Assembly (NCBI GenBank): GCA_036186865.1 | Contig: AP025065.1 | Coordinates: forward strand, 6,360,771 to 6,424,770 | Source: Eustoma russellianum | Taxonomy: Eukaryota > Streptophyta > Magnoliopsida > Gentianales > Gentianaceae | DNA length: 64,000 bases | Direction of reading: 5' to 3' | Part shown: one piece after another, positions 21,459 through 33,030 of the stretch | Numbering within the stretch: the stretch's first letter is position 1 | Layout of the letters: each line of letters begins with the position of its first letter | Made by a program: the position numbers and the translations under genes | The notes under the pieces: generated by a model | What the model was told of the DNA's origin: nothing | Seen by the model: only the letters and a program-made list of their open reading frames with translations | Databases searched by the model: none

Positions 21459-21984
21459 CGCCCCACTTCATTGTATGCCTCAGCTTCCCTTCGAAAAATA
21501 GATGATTTGGCTCCGGAGGTGGTAGATGTTGATGTGGAGCAATAAGAGTTGGTTTCAAAGGAGAGAAGGTGGTGAAGGAGATTTCGGTTAAAAAGGTGGT
21601 TCCCGACGGCGTTTAAGATGATGGATGTAAAGCAGTTGGAGATGGTAGATATGAAGCTAATGGGGTTGGTAAATGACGCTGGTGGAGTAGCAGGGGGTTA
21701 AGGTGAAGGTGGTGGGGAAGGGGGCAGGTGGAGGAGGTGGAAGAAAGTGGATGAGCCGAGAGAGAGGGTGGCAGAAGGGTGGTCCGGTGAGAAATTGGCT
21801 AAAAAAAGGTTGGGAGAAAGTTGGAAGGAGGATTGTTTGGGAGAAGATATGTGTCCGGTTGGAGAGGTGTCTCACGGTGGAGGGAGGGAAAGGAAGGAGA
21901 TGGTGTGAGTTAGAATATTAATGTTTTGATTTTTTTTAAAAAAAAATTCTAAAATTAAAGCATTAAGGATATAATAGTCAATGG
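21459..21984. other. Host stretch, G-rich, no recognised gene
   Basis: Continues 16683-17648 after removing the LTR element. Strongly G/A-rich on the plus strand (GGTGGAGGAGG type) and partly the mirror of 17440-17640. Confidence 0.5.
21809..21850 (-). repeat. Right arm of a short inverted repeat
   Basis: Reverse complement starts GATATCTTCTCCCAAACAATCC and pairs with 17440-17480. Confidence 0.65.
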
Positions 21985-22099
21985 ACATTTACTTTTTGTG
22001 ATTTTACAAAAAAATGGCCGGACCCTCGAATCCAAAACCACATCAGAGTTAAAAATCTATTTACAAACTAGACTAAGTATATCGTGTATTTCGTCAAAC
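21985..22099 (-). repeat. Right arm of imperfect long-range inverted repeat
   Basis: Contains GTGTATTTCGTCAAAC (22084-22099), the exact complement of 10332-10347, plus matching inner blocks (TTTACAAA, TCCAAAACC, TGGCCGGACC). 22100-22280 beyond it holds nothing recognised. Confidence 0.45.
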
Positions 22100-22280
22100 C
22101 CTAATAAAAGAAGATAATTTTCACTTAGTTTTTTAAGCCTCATCTGCTCGGTGATTTCTCCGAGGAAAGAAAACTGTGTCTTCGTTTTGAAGACCATAGA
22201 ACGTCAACCAAATCAAGAATGATCTAAAATGAATTAAGATCCTAGACATGTGATGATTTTTCATTATTGACTTGTAATAA

Positions 22281-22727
22281 TTAGCATCTGATATGTTGAG
22301 TGCATTTATTGTATGCAAAAGAGTTGAAAGATACGATATTGAAACGCAAACTCGACACCATAGAGGGTAGGATGTTGAAGAAATTAGATCGTCGAGTACT
22401 TGGACTCATCCGCAACACCATCTCGATGAATGTGGCTTCCCACGCCGCCAACGAAACCACAACCTTTGGTTTTATTAAGAGGCTATCTGACCTATTTGAA
22501 AAGCCATCAAATTTCAAGAAAATTCATCTTTGTTTCAATTACAAATGGTTGAAGACATTTCTGTGACCGAGCATGTGGTGGAATTTAACCAAATCGTGAA
22601 TCAACTAAATGCAATCGTCTACTCTTTGGATGATGAGTTGCTCGTACACTGTTTATTGATCTCTATACGGGATAGTTGGTCGGCTAACATAGAGGAAATT
22701 TCAAAACTAAGGATTGAACACATATAA
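22281..22727 (+). pseudogene. Copia gag fragment (UBN2, Tnt1/Tork-like)
   Basis: Partial Gag. LYAKELKDTIL, LDRRVLGLIRNTISMNVASH, ETTTFGFIKRLSDLFEKPSN and, after a +1 frame change at about 22530, FQLQMVEDISVTEHVVEFNQIVNQL and LDDELLVHCLLISIRDSWS match the UBN2 capsid block of Tnt1-type Copia elements. The zinc knuckle, pol and the N-terminus are absent. The downstream edge abuts an LTR fragment of another family at about 22735. The gag at 43171-44225 has the same domain but low identity. Confidence 0.8.
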
Positions 22728-22734
22728 AGAATTA

Positions 22735-23884
22735 ACATTAATCTATAAAATACAGATCAATGCATACATAGATCTCTACACAGATTGATCTATGTATACA
22801 TTGATCGATTAGAAATGACATCATTCAATCTGTGAATAGCTGTGCAAGTTTGAAAGTACATTATTACACATCGATCTATTAGGTTGAAGATATTGATCGA
22901 TCCGTGTACACTTTATTCTCTCAAAGAAGAGACTTCGATCGATCTATCAGTCTCTAAAAATAAGACAAATATTGATTGATGTAGGCCGGAATTCCCATTT
23001 TCACAACCATTGCAACAAAATTTAAGGGAGATTAAAATACTTTTTCTCTCCAATCTCACCCATATTGATTGGAACTTTTCTCTATATCTATAATGTATTC
23101 TTGACTATTGTAAAGATATCTAAGATTTTCTAGGGTGGCTATTGATTATAAAATTAGACTATGGGGTGATTGAAGACTGTTTGGACATCTGCAAGACAAT
23201 CAAAGGAGTAACTTTGTGGAGGCAGCAAAAACGTAGTTCATATCTTCTATATATTGAAGAAGCTTAGATGAAACATTAACACACTTTCATCCTCTTCAAG
23301 CTTTATTTTCCACTTTGTAAAAAATCTCAAAGGTGCAAAAGTTCTTAAAGTCTTTTAAGCTCTTGTTACTTTGTTTTTATTGTTGTATTATAGGAGTGAT
23401 AGCCTATCACGAGAGAAACTAGGCATGTTTGACCTCTTTCTTGTGCTTTAGACTCATTTGAAAGTGTAATTTCACTAGTTCCTCAAAACTCATTTGGTCT
23501 GCAGTTGAACTTTGTTGAAGTTATGAAGAAGTAAGGAGTGTTTCTTGCTTGTAGCTGATGTTGTAGTCGTTTGTGCAATAAGTTGTTGCTGCTGTAGCTG
23601 TTGGTTGTATCAGTTGTTAGTGTAAGTGTTGTTGTTCTTGATCCTTATTGAAGGTAATAAAAAAATTAGTTGTTGAAAATCCACTTTGCAAACAAAGTTG
23701 TATTAGAATAGAATCGAATAGATTCAGACTACTCTATATCATGTATCTTCATTCTTTGTTTATCATCTCATTCTTTCTTACTTTGAAGAACATTTGAGTT
23801 GGTTTGAGCAAAATCGAAGAAAAAAACAGAAATAATCCAACATTCTATTTACCTCTTCTAAAAATGATTGTCACAGACCTAACA
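22735..23884 (+). repeat. 5'-truncated Sirevirus LTR, diverged relative of 8570-9596
   Basis: Shares order with the 8570-9596 LTR: ATCGAT/TCGATCGA palindromes (22750-22990), ACACTTTCA..CTTCAAGCTT, GAACTTTGTTGAAGTT, TTGTTGTTGTTG-like runs, AAAATCCACTTTG..AACAAAG, and the end CACAGACCTAACA at 23884. The first about 100 bases (TGTTGG end) are missing. No partner LTR or coding part in the window, so it is a truncated solo LTR or a 3' end. Confidence 0.75.
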
Positions 23885-24103
23885 AAATATCATGAACACT
23901 TTACTGCTTGTTAATTGTAATACATACAAGAAAGTATCCTTTCGGTTTTAACCTTCATTAATGTAAATGATCTAAATTTTTGACTGAGTTAATGGTATAT
24001 TTATGATTGAACCAAAACTCATTTATGTCAAAAAAATTTTAAGGGATTCCTTACGACAGCTTTAGCACTATTATATGTGGCATGTGCTAATCCTGAAAAT
24101 CAT
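23885..24103. other. Flank, nothing recognised
   Basis: 219 bases of A/T-rich sequence between the LTR fragment and the LINE tail. No feature seen. Confidence 0.5.
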
Positions 24104-24118
24104 CAACAACAACAACAA
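24104..24118 (-). repeat. (TTG)n LINE tail
   Basis: CAA repeated five times on the plus strand, reading TTG on the LINE strand. This is the 3' tail of RTE-type LINEs. Confidence 0.85.
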
Positions 24119-24452
24119 TGATACCCAGTATATCCCAACGACATCAAAAGCTATCGCTAGGGTCTGGGGAGGGTAAGAGACAGTCACACAATACCTCCAT
24201 CTCGAGGGATAGAGAGTTTGCTTCCAGTGAGACCCCTGGCTCTATATGTACCTGTATAGATAGTATAATAATAGGACTATGTACTAGTGAATGGATTTTA
24301 TTAAATATAAATCAAAACATTAAGATATTAAAATAGCCAACAATGGATATGCACAATTAGTTAAAAGACAAAGACCAAAATAAAAAGTACAAATCAACCT
24401 AAAGTATAGAGACTATCTAATTCTCTAAGTATGCTCTAAGGTGCCCCTATAT

Positions 24453-25513
24453 TTGTCTACCTCTCCTTACCTTAATCCTATGCCTCCATGACCTCCTATC
24501 CTGGACCATGTCTTCAGAGAGATGCAACTCTAGTAAGTCATGTCTAATCTGCTCATCTCACGTCAGTTTGGGCCTGCCTTTACTCCTCTTCCTCTGACAG
24601 ACGCCATTGTATGTCTCCTCTTGACATGCCCAAGCCATCTCAGTCTTCCGTCTCTTATCTTATCTGCTATACTAGCCACCCCTAACCTTTCTCTGCATAC
24701 CTCATTTCTTATCATGTCTAGCCTTGTGTGCCCACACATCCACCTCAACATCCTCATCTCTGCCACTTCCATCTTCTGCAACTGTGTCCTCTTGATGGCC
24801 CAACAGTCTGTTCCATATAACATTACCGGCCGCACTGCTACCCTATAAAATTTTTCTTTTAATTTAGTTAGAATTCTTGTCACACAGCACCCTTGAGACC
24901 ACCCTCCACCTACACCAACCTACATGAACTCGATGTGCTACGTCAATTTCTATATCCTCATCTTGTTGTACAAATGATCCTAGGTACTTGAACTTACTTA
25001 CCTTTGGGACCAGTTGTCCCTCGATGGTGAGTTGGCTATTTTCATCGTCGGTTGCGCCGCTGAAGTCGCAGTGCAGATATTCAGTCTTAGGACGACTAAA
25101 CCTTAAGTCGTTTCTCTCTACCGCACCTCGCCAATCTTCTAGTCTCATACACAGGTTATGTCTACATTCCATGACTAATACAATATCGTCAGCAAAAAGC
25201 ATACATCATGGGACTGTCTCTTGGATCGGCTTTGATTATTCGTCCAGGACAACTGCAAAAAGAAATGGGCTCAAAGCGGACCCTTGATGAAGGCCTACCT
25301 CTACCGTAATGAAGTCCGTATTCTCTACAGGTGTATGACGGTTGTTTTCGTCCTATCATACATATCCCTAATTATGTTTATATACTTCATAGGTACCCCT
25401 TTTCCATCCAGACTATCCCATATCAGTCTACGTGGCACACTATCATACGGTTTTGCAAGATCGATGAAAACCGTATATAGATCATTCTTCTTCTTCCTAT
25501 ACTTCTCTATCAA
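24453..25513 (-). pseudogene. LINE reverse transcriptase, C-terminal half, broken
   Basis: Non-LTR reverse transcriptase. Leftward: EKYRKKKNDLYTVFIDLAKPYDSVPR (RT palm motif A, with the second Asp/Tyr region altered to AKPYD), VPMKYINIIRDMYD, then after frame changes LFADDIVLV near 25195 (catalytic FADD intact) and FKYLGSFVQQDEDIE. The C-terminal part has RPVMLYGTDCWAIKR, EMRMLRWMCGHTRLD and GRLRWLGHVKRR, all characteristic of plant RTE/LINE ORF2. Frame breaks lie at about 25325-25200 and 24875. The endonuclease and RT N-terminus are missing. Confidence 0.88.
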
Positions 25514-25545
25514 TCTCCTTAAACAACCCTCTTATTGAAATGGCA

Positions 25546-25740
25546 CCATTTCCATGTTCACTTGGGCAGAGTTCTTACTTAGTCTAGTTGCTGAGACACC
25601 AATCAAAATCCATTAAGAATAAAACCCAAAACATATATCAGTAACCTTTTCTCTTTTACCCATTTGACTCATGATTTGGTAAGAACTAAATTTGAGTTGG
25701 TTTCCTTATATAACACAAACATATATCAGTAACCCAAAAA
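25546..25740. other. Spacer with short direct repeat
   Basis: The string ACATATATCAGTAACC occurs twice (about 25634 and 25726), each next to an AACCC/AACACA run. Possibly the edge of the decayed Copia LTR to its right. No gene. Confidence 0.4.
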
Positions 25741-26110
25741 ATTTACTGGGTCTATTGGCAATGCCTTGGTGAGAGGATCAGCCAAGTTATCTCCAGACTT
25801 CACAAATACAATATCACAAATATAATAGTGATCACTCCGTTTATTATTAATTCACGAATGTACGAATGTCTTAAGCTTATATGATTAGATTTTCCATTAT
25901 AAACTTCACTCTAAGCTCTGGACATTACACTTACAAGGAATCGGTTGGCATTGAGTGTAGCCACATCACTATGTCAAACAATAAATCTATCAACCATTCT
26001 ACTTTCTTTCCTCTTGCTGCTGAGAGCTATAAACTCTGACTTTATGTTAGAATGAGCAATAAAAGTTTGTTTCTTGGATGCCCAACTTAAAACACCACCT
26101 GCCAAGGTGA
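25741..26110 (-). pseudogene. Copia RNase H remnant, minus strand
   Basis: Leftward translation with frame changes recalls the Copia RNase H C-terminal end: AGGVLSWASKKQTFIAHSN, KSEFIALSS, YNGKSNHISLRHSYIREL, NGVITI, SGDNLADPLTKALPIDP. Order and spacing match the usual GGAVSW..SKQT...SEFIAL...NADPLTK series. Nothing upstream of RNase H survives: at about 26115 the sequence switches to the plus-strand Copia. Confidence 0.7.
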
Positions 26111-26114
26111 AAAT

Positions 26115-27373
26115 TCATCGAAGTGGCTAGATGATGTTTTGGACATTTGGAATGATCTTAAGCATAGATATGGAAATGTGGATGCATTTAGGCTGTCAGA
26201 CCTTCAAGAAGAATTCTACGTTGTGAAACAAGGTAACTCCTCTGTTACAGAGTACTATACCAAGTTAAAGATGCTGTGGGAAGAATTACTTGTGTTGAGA
26301 TCTATAACTAGTTGTAATTTTCATAGATGCACATGTAACCTAACCACTCAGATGCATAAATTCATAGAGGATGATTCAGTTATTAAGTTCTTGAAAGGAT
26401 TAAATGAGGAATTTGAGGCTGTGAAGTCTCAAGTGTTGTTGTCAACGCCGTTACCAGATCTTAAAACAGTTTTTGCAATGACTGTTAAGTTTGAAAGGAA
26501 GTTAGGTTACTCTAACAATCAAGTGCAGTTCAATAATAATCCATCTGTAGTGATGAATGTTGAGAATAATACAAGATATGGTGGTTCTCAAGCAAGAATA
26601 GGGACTGGAACAGGTGGTAATGGTGTGTTCCTTAGACCCCCTAATAAAGGATATAGGAAGGAGTTCTCAAGATCTGGTGCTCATAATTCTAAAGTACCTG
26701 TGTGCACTCATTGTAATATGCTTGGGCATACAGTTGATCATTGTTACAAGAAGCATGGATATCTACCGGGGTATAAGCCAAGAAATTGTGTGAATTGTGT
26801 AAGTGGAGATTGTAGTTACCACTACCAGGATGATGGTGTAAACCAGTATGATGGAGAGGGACCTGAGACATATGAAGATGGTGGACATAGTGTCGTGGCT
26901 TCTGATTCTGGAAATGCACAATGTCTGACTCAAGAACAATATTCACAGCTCCTCAACATGCTTAAGGATTATCAGGACAAGGGATATAAGGAAGGGACAG
27001 TGAGCTCCAGTGGAAGTGGTGGATTACATGCAGTAATGAGTGCACAACAGGTGAAGGCTTCAGGCAAGTGTGAAGGTAATACATCTTGTGAAAATTCAGT
27101 TGTATGGATATTAGACTCAGGAGCTACTGATCATATTTGCTCATGTATTCATCTTTTTGAATCATATTAGCCAATTTCTTGCATATCTGTTAAACTTCCC
27201 AACAGCCATACAACAAGTGTCACTCATATAGGGACTGTTAGAGTCAATCCTGATCTGCTTCTACATGATGTATTCTATATTCCTTCCTTCACCTTTAATC
27301 TCATATCTCTCAGCAAACTCACTCAACATGGACTCATTATTATTACATTTGATAATCATCTATGCCTCATCTA
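26115..27373 (+). pseudogene. gag: Copia gag C-terminal part and protease
   Basis: Frame from about 26115 (WLDDVLDIWNDLKHRYGN) through the UBN2-like block, an intact zinc knuckle CTHCNMLGHTVDHC (near 26700-26740) and a Tyr/Asp/Gly-rich linker to the protease VVWILDSGATDHIC (DSGA intact) near 27105. A stop at 27168-27170 (ESY-stop) and another near 27371 interrupt the protease C-terminal part. The N-terminal third is absent, so no start codon belongs to it. Confidence 0.88.
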
Positions 27374-30164
27374 GGAAAAGGTGACAACGAGGATGATTGG
27401 TTCAGTTGAGAAAAGAGAGGGATTGTACCAGCTGCAGGGCACAACCAATCATGCCTCAACAAGACTGTGTTTCAATGTGTCTCAGTGTCAAGCTGCACCC
27501 TTGGCTGAGGGGCTGCTTTGGCACATGAGACTTGGCCATTTAAGTACATCAGGACTGAAAGAAGTGCACAAGCAGCAGCCAAACGTTGTGACTGAAGTAG
27601 ATTTTGGATTCTGTGATGTCTGCCCTATTGCTAAACAAAAAAGACTACCTTTCCCTAATTCCTCTTCTGTTTCTAATTCACCTTTCTCTATCATTCACAT
27701 GGACATCTGGGGTCCATACAAATACCCAACTATGTACAAACAACATTACTTCCTTACTGTGGTTGAAGATCATACAAGATATTGTTGGATATACTTGATG
27801 AAAACAAAGTCTGAAACCAGAAAGATTGTTGAGAGCTTTTACCAATATGTGCTTGTGCAGTTTGATTCACGTATCAAAATCATTAGAACTGACAATGGCC
27901 AACAATTTAACATCAATTCATTCTATGCGCATAAAGGAATTATTCATCAAACAAGTTGCATATATACACCACAACAAAATGGGCTGGTGGAGCGAAAACA
28001 TCAGCATTTGCTGAATGTTGCGAGAGCCTTGAGGTTCCGGTCACATTTGCCTATCTCACACTGGGGTTTTTGCATCCAATACACAGCCTACCTCATTAAC
28101 CTTACTCCCACTCCTCTTCTAAACCACAAGACACCCCATGAACTCTTATTCCGCAAAACCCCAGTTATGAACAATTGAAGGTTTTTGGTTGTTTATCCTT
28201 TGCTACTGACAACCATCCACACAAGGAAAAGTTTGCACCCAGATCAATTCGAAGTCTCTTCCTTGGCATGTCATCACACAGTAAGGGATATGTTTTGCAA
28301 AACATTGATTCTAAAGAGATCTTTGTGTCCAGAGATGTAGTATTCCATGAACATATTTTTCCTTTCCAGCCATGTACAGATCCCAACATTCACAACCCTT
28401 CCACTCAAAATCACTTTTCTGGTCTACCTAGTACACAGTCCCAACCTTGGTATGATAATGAAACACACATTCCATCAAATGATCTCCAACCTGTAACTCA
28501 AATTTCACCATCCCATATTGATCTTTCTCCTTCATCTCATTCTGATCATGTATCTCCTAAGCATGATACAACTCATGCCTCCCATGAAGCTGAGTCTGTA
28601 CCATCAGATCATATTCCACATGAAACCCCAGTTGGAAACCTATATATTGACTTGCCACCTACACATACCACAGAACCACAACCTCAACCATTACCAGATA
28701 ACCACGATGTTCCCACTGCTCATCAACATAAATCTTCTAGACTCAAGAAAGCCCCATCCTACCTCCAAGACTATTACTGCAACATTGCTTCCACTTCTGA
28801 TCAATCTATTTTTTACACTAACCCTCATCCCATTCATAAATACTTGACATTTGCATCTTTAGCTCCTCAGTATAAATCATATACACTGAATATAAGCAAT
28901 CATGTAGAACCGTCATCTTATGCAGAAGCAGCAGGTGTCCCAGCTTGGCAGGATGCAATGAATGCTGAGATCAAAGCTCTAGAGGACAATAATACTTGGA
29001 GCTTAGTGCCTTTACCCACTGGTAAGCATCCAATCAGCTGTAAATGGGTATACAAAGTAAAATACAAGGCTGATAGTAGTGTGGAGAGATACAAAGTCCG
29101 GTTAGTTGCAAGGGGCTATACTCAACAGTTTGGCATTGACTATCAAGACACCTTTTCTCCTGTGGCTAAAATGACCACAGTTAGAATGCTATTGGCTTTG
29201 GCAGCCAGGAGGGGATAACATCTTCAACAACTTGACATTAACAATGCATTCCTTCATGGTGATCTCCATGAGAAAATCTACATGACACCACCACCAGAAA
29301 CCGTGATGTCTGATTCTAGGATGGTATGCAAACTGCAAAAATCGTTGTATGGCCTTAAACAGGCTAGCAGGGAGTAGAATGCGAAGCTTACAAGTTTTCT
29401 GGTTGATCAAGGGTTCACACAATCCCGAAGTGACTACACCATGTTCATCAAGACAGTTGGGACGTCCATGTTGGTATTGCTTGTGTACGTGGATGATATA
29501 ATAATGTGTTGTGACTGTTTAGATGCATTACAGGAATTTAAAGGTTTATTGCATCAGAGGTTCAGGATAAAGGATCTTGGTGAGTTGAGATATTTTTTGG
29601 GAATTGAGGTGGCAAGATCTAAAGATGGTTTAGTCATAAACCAGAGGAAATGTGCGCTTGAATTGTTGGAGGAGATCAGTAAACCAGCTAAAACACCCAT
29701 GGAAACACATCTAGCCTTGACTCACAATGATTCAGAACCTTATGATGATGTGTCTCAGTATAAGAGCCTTGTAGGGAAGCTCATTTACCTCAATCTAACC
29801 AGACCTGATGTCTCTTTTGCGGTACAACAATTAAGCCAGTTTCTTGATTGCCCCACAGTCAACCATGTTAAGGCAGTTCACAGAGTCTTGAGATATTTGA
29901 AAGGGACAGCAGGGCAGGGATTGTTCTTTCCCAGTTCAGGTGAGCTGCAGTTGAAAGGCTTTGTAGATTCTGATTGGGCAGGTTGTAATGAGAGTAGGAG
30001 GTCCATAATGGGGTATTGTGTTTTTCTGGGTAGTTCTTTGATCTCTTGGAAGGCCAAGAAACAAACTACTGTGTCCAGTTTTTTAGCTGAGGCTGAATAT
30101 AGAGCCATGGCAGCTGTAACCTGTGAATTGCAGTGGTTATTATACATGGTTGATGAACTGAAGT
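27374..30164 (+). pseudogene. pol: Copia pol: integrase, RT, RNase H N-terminal part
   Basis: GAG-pre-integrase LLWHMRLGHLS (about 27515) and CPIAKQKRLPFP; integrase HMDIWGPYKYP, IRTDNGQQF and NGLVERKHQHL (DDE residues present). A frame change at about 28175 is followed by FGCLSFAT, a Pro/His/Ser-rich linker and RT (CKWVYKVKYKADSSVERYK, YQDTFSPVAKM). Two in-frame stops at 29216 and about 29375 stand where related elements have tryptophan. YVDD is intact (about 29490). RNase H shows DSDWAGCNESRRS and AEAEYRAMA, then breaks at 30164. Confidence 0.92.
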
Positions 30165-33030
30165 TGTTACAACCGCTCCTTTAAACAAAAATAAATGTTT
30201 AAACAAAAATAAAAAAACAGAAGAGTTTAAAAAAATGTTTAATTAACAAAAAAAAATTGTAACCGCGATATGGGGGATTAAATCCCCCATTAACCCACTC
30301 CACCATTCATGCCACACGATCCTCCTCCACATCCCCACATTTAGCATACACAATTCCATATATATATAAAGAAAACTTGTCATCCCCATTATTCTTCCCC
30401 TCTCTGTCGTCTCCCCAGCAGTCAAACAAACATAGGAAAACAAAATATATTCCCTCCCATTCCAAGAGCTCCAGCCGAAAACAAATAGGAAGGAAAAGGA
30501 AAAGTGGTCTTCAATCCAGTCTGAATTCGTGTACGGTATAGTATATCCGAATCGAAGTAAGTAACCTTTCTATACTTGCTATGTTTTGCAAAAAAATCTA
30601 CGTTATTTTGGTATGAACTTGGATTATGCATTAGTACTTTTGAATTGCATAGATGAATTGTATATATATTTATACCATTTGTATATATGTTTGGATAGAA
30701 GAATGTCTATATGTATATACTCAAATGTGTGTGTGCCATGTTTATATATATATAGTGGTGATCAGTGGCCGAATGGCCACTATTGGCGTGATACATATGT
30801 ATGTGTGAAATATATTTATATATATATTATGAATAAATATACATGTTCGATTTGTCATATAAATATACTTTGCTTATTGGTGTTGGTCGAAAGTTTTTGA
30901 GGTGTGGAGGTGTATATTTAATTTGCATTGGCCGAAAGAAAAACAGAGGTGGGCAGTGTTGGTTATTTCTTTTTTGAATATGGGAATTGCAAATGTGTGC
31001 ATGTGTGCTGAAGGTGTGGTAAAAGGAAAATTGCTGCAAATTGTGTGTCCATGGCCGAAAACTTATGGTAAACAATGTGGTACTTAAATTGTAAATATTG
31101 TTGCAACCATGTGGTACTTAGACATTTGAAGTTTGTTAAACATTTGAAGTTGTTGCAATCTTCTTAATAGTTGAATATAAAGAATTGCAGCCGGATATAT
31201 TTTCATATTTGTATAAATGAATTGTACTACTTGGTACTTATGGGCGAATGTATGTGTATATGCATAGATATACATCGGCGCTGTGGTGTATGTGTAATTG
31301 GTATGAAAATTATATTTGATGTCAGATTTTGGCCACTGGCCGAATGGCCATTTAGAGGGGAATTTGATTTCAAAATTATATGTATACACGTTTGGCGGCG
31401 CCCATTTGGTTTCTGAAGATGACAATTTCCTTATGAATATTTTATTGATTATATATGCAAATAGTTAAATAGTACATGGTTGTGTTATTTTTATTATGTA
31501 ATATATGTTTGAACATGTACAGCAATGATATCACATGCAGTATACATTTCGTTTGGTGTCAGCTAATGTTAATATTGTACACTGTACTGTTGTATAAATG
31601 TATTGACTAATAGTATTTTGAAATTTACAATTAGTTGTTGTTGCTCTAAACATGTATGTGTTTGCTATTATTTTCATTCATAGTATGACGTTCATTACAT
31701 TGCTGACCTTTACGCACACTTACTTTAATTTATGTTTTACATTGGGTAAAGGCAGTTGTGAAGATGTATATGGTTATGTGGGTGTATGTATATACGTTTA
31801 TATGCACATGTATGGGCGTGGGCATATATATGTGTATATGTGCACGGCTGAGAGTGTGTTAATTGGGCTTTTGTTAATTTTAGAAATTATTTGGATTGTT
31901 GATTTTGGATTCTTTGAATTTCGGTATCTTGGTAATTAGACTAACTTTTGGACATTTGAAAAGTATCGAACATTTGAAAATTATTTTGGAAATCGTGCAT
32001 TGCATATTTTAGAAAATTCACCCTTACATGGGAAATATATCGCTAAGCTGGATTGGTTCCGAACAAACGGAGCATCCGGGCATATTTGACTATTTCGATA
32101 GAGCGCCTGGGCATATTTGACCGCCAATTGGAGCGCCCAGGCATATTTGACTATTTCGATAGAGCGCCTGCGGCATATTTGACCATTGGGGGATCAATTC
32201 ATAAGTCTTGCGATATAAGTCGTTTGTAAGGTAAGAGCCATGACCATTGCATTGGAATGGTATTGGTATCGATGATCGGAATATCGTATCGAAAATTGTA
32301 TCGTATCATATTGTATCTTATCGAACATCGTATCGCATCGCATCGATCATCGTACCATGTCGTATCGTATTGAACATTTGAAATTGGATTTGGAAATTGG
32401 AAAATGGATACTATCGGAAATCGATTTTTATCGCATTGCATCGGTTTTGAAACTGCATCATCGATTTTGATTGTGATAACACGTGTGTTGCTGACTTAGT
32501 TGCGTGTGCTTTCGTTGCTTGATTGGTATAGGGGTAAAGAGGTAAACTTTAATTGCAAAGGGAAGCATACTATTTTCTAATTTGTTATTTATTTATTTTA
32601 CGCACACTTGCTTCTTCGTGCATGATCCCATAGTAGGTATAGTGAGGTTACTTGCTGGGCGATTTGTCGCTCATGCCACCCTCTCCCTATTTTTTCCCCA
32701 GATGATCATGAGTTCGAATGGGCTTACGTAGAGGACGACTTGGATCAAGAGAGTTGATCGTGGCTATTGAGGATATCGAGGAGTTAGAGACATTTGGATT
32801 TTCACTTCGAGACAGTTGAAATTTAGTATTTATTCATTTTTAATGAGTCCGACATTGTAATAGTATTGACCTAGACCTTTGACAATCATTCATGATATTG
32901 ATGATTTCGAGGATTCTATTTCGACTTCCGCTGATGTGTATTTGTATCGATTTCGACGCCTTGTATTTCCCTTAGTGAAATATGGCGGGTGAGTCGTTTC
33001 AAGTGCTAAGACTCGGGACGGGTTGCTACA
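30165..33030 (+). mobile_element. Solo LTR (probable Ty3/gypsy, Tekay/Del-like), TSD GAAGT
   Basis: 2866 bp, starts TGTTACAACC and ends GGTTGCTACA (near-perfect terminal inverted repeat), flanked by GAAGT (30160-30164 and 33031-33035). No ORF with domain homology. A TATA-like CATATATATATAAAG lies at 30355-30369, close to the left end. Inner features: a tandem GCATATTTGAC repeat (32070-32190), a TATCG-rich block (32255-32450) and a TTGCTGGGCGATTTGTCGCTC stretch near 32655, reminiscent of chromovirus LTR ends. Removing the insert plus one TSD restores the flanking RNase H frame, strong proof of its limits. Superfamily is inference. Confidence 0.9.

Larger units (their letters stand above)
24104..25545 (-). 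mobile_element. RTE-type LINE, 5' truncated, minus strand
   Basis: The 3' end lies on the left. The (TTG)n tail (24104-24118) is preceded by the 3' UTR segment typical of plant RTE LINEs and TTG-tailed SINEs (minus strand: CTCCCCAGACCCTAGCG, TGGGATATACTGGGTAT). Upstream is the reverse transcriptase C-terminal half. The 5' end breaks off near 25545 in mid-RT, the usual result of incomplete target-primed reverse transcription. Confidence 0.85.

Noticed and set aside
30586..31939. Several open stretches of 80-115 codons in the solo LTR (both strands)
   Set aside because: Y/I/C-rich translations of A/T-rich DNA without domains; they lie wholly within an LTR bounded by a TSD.
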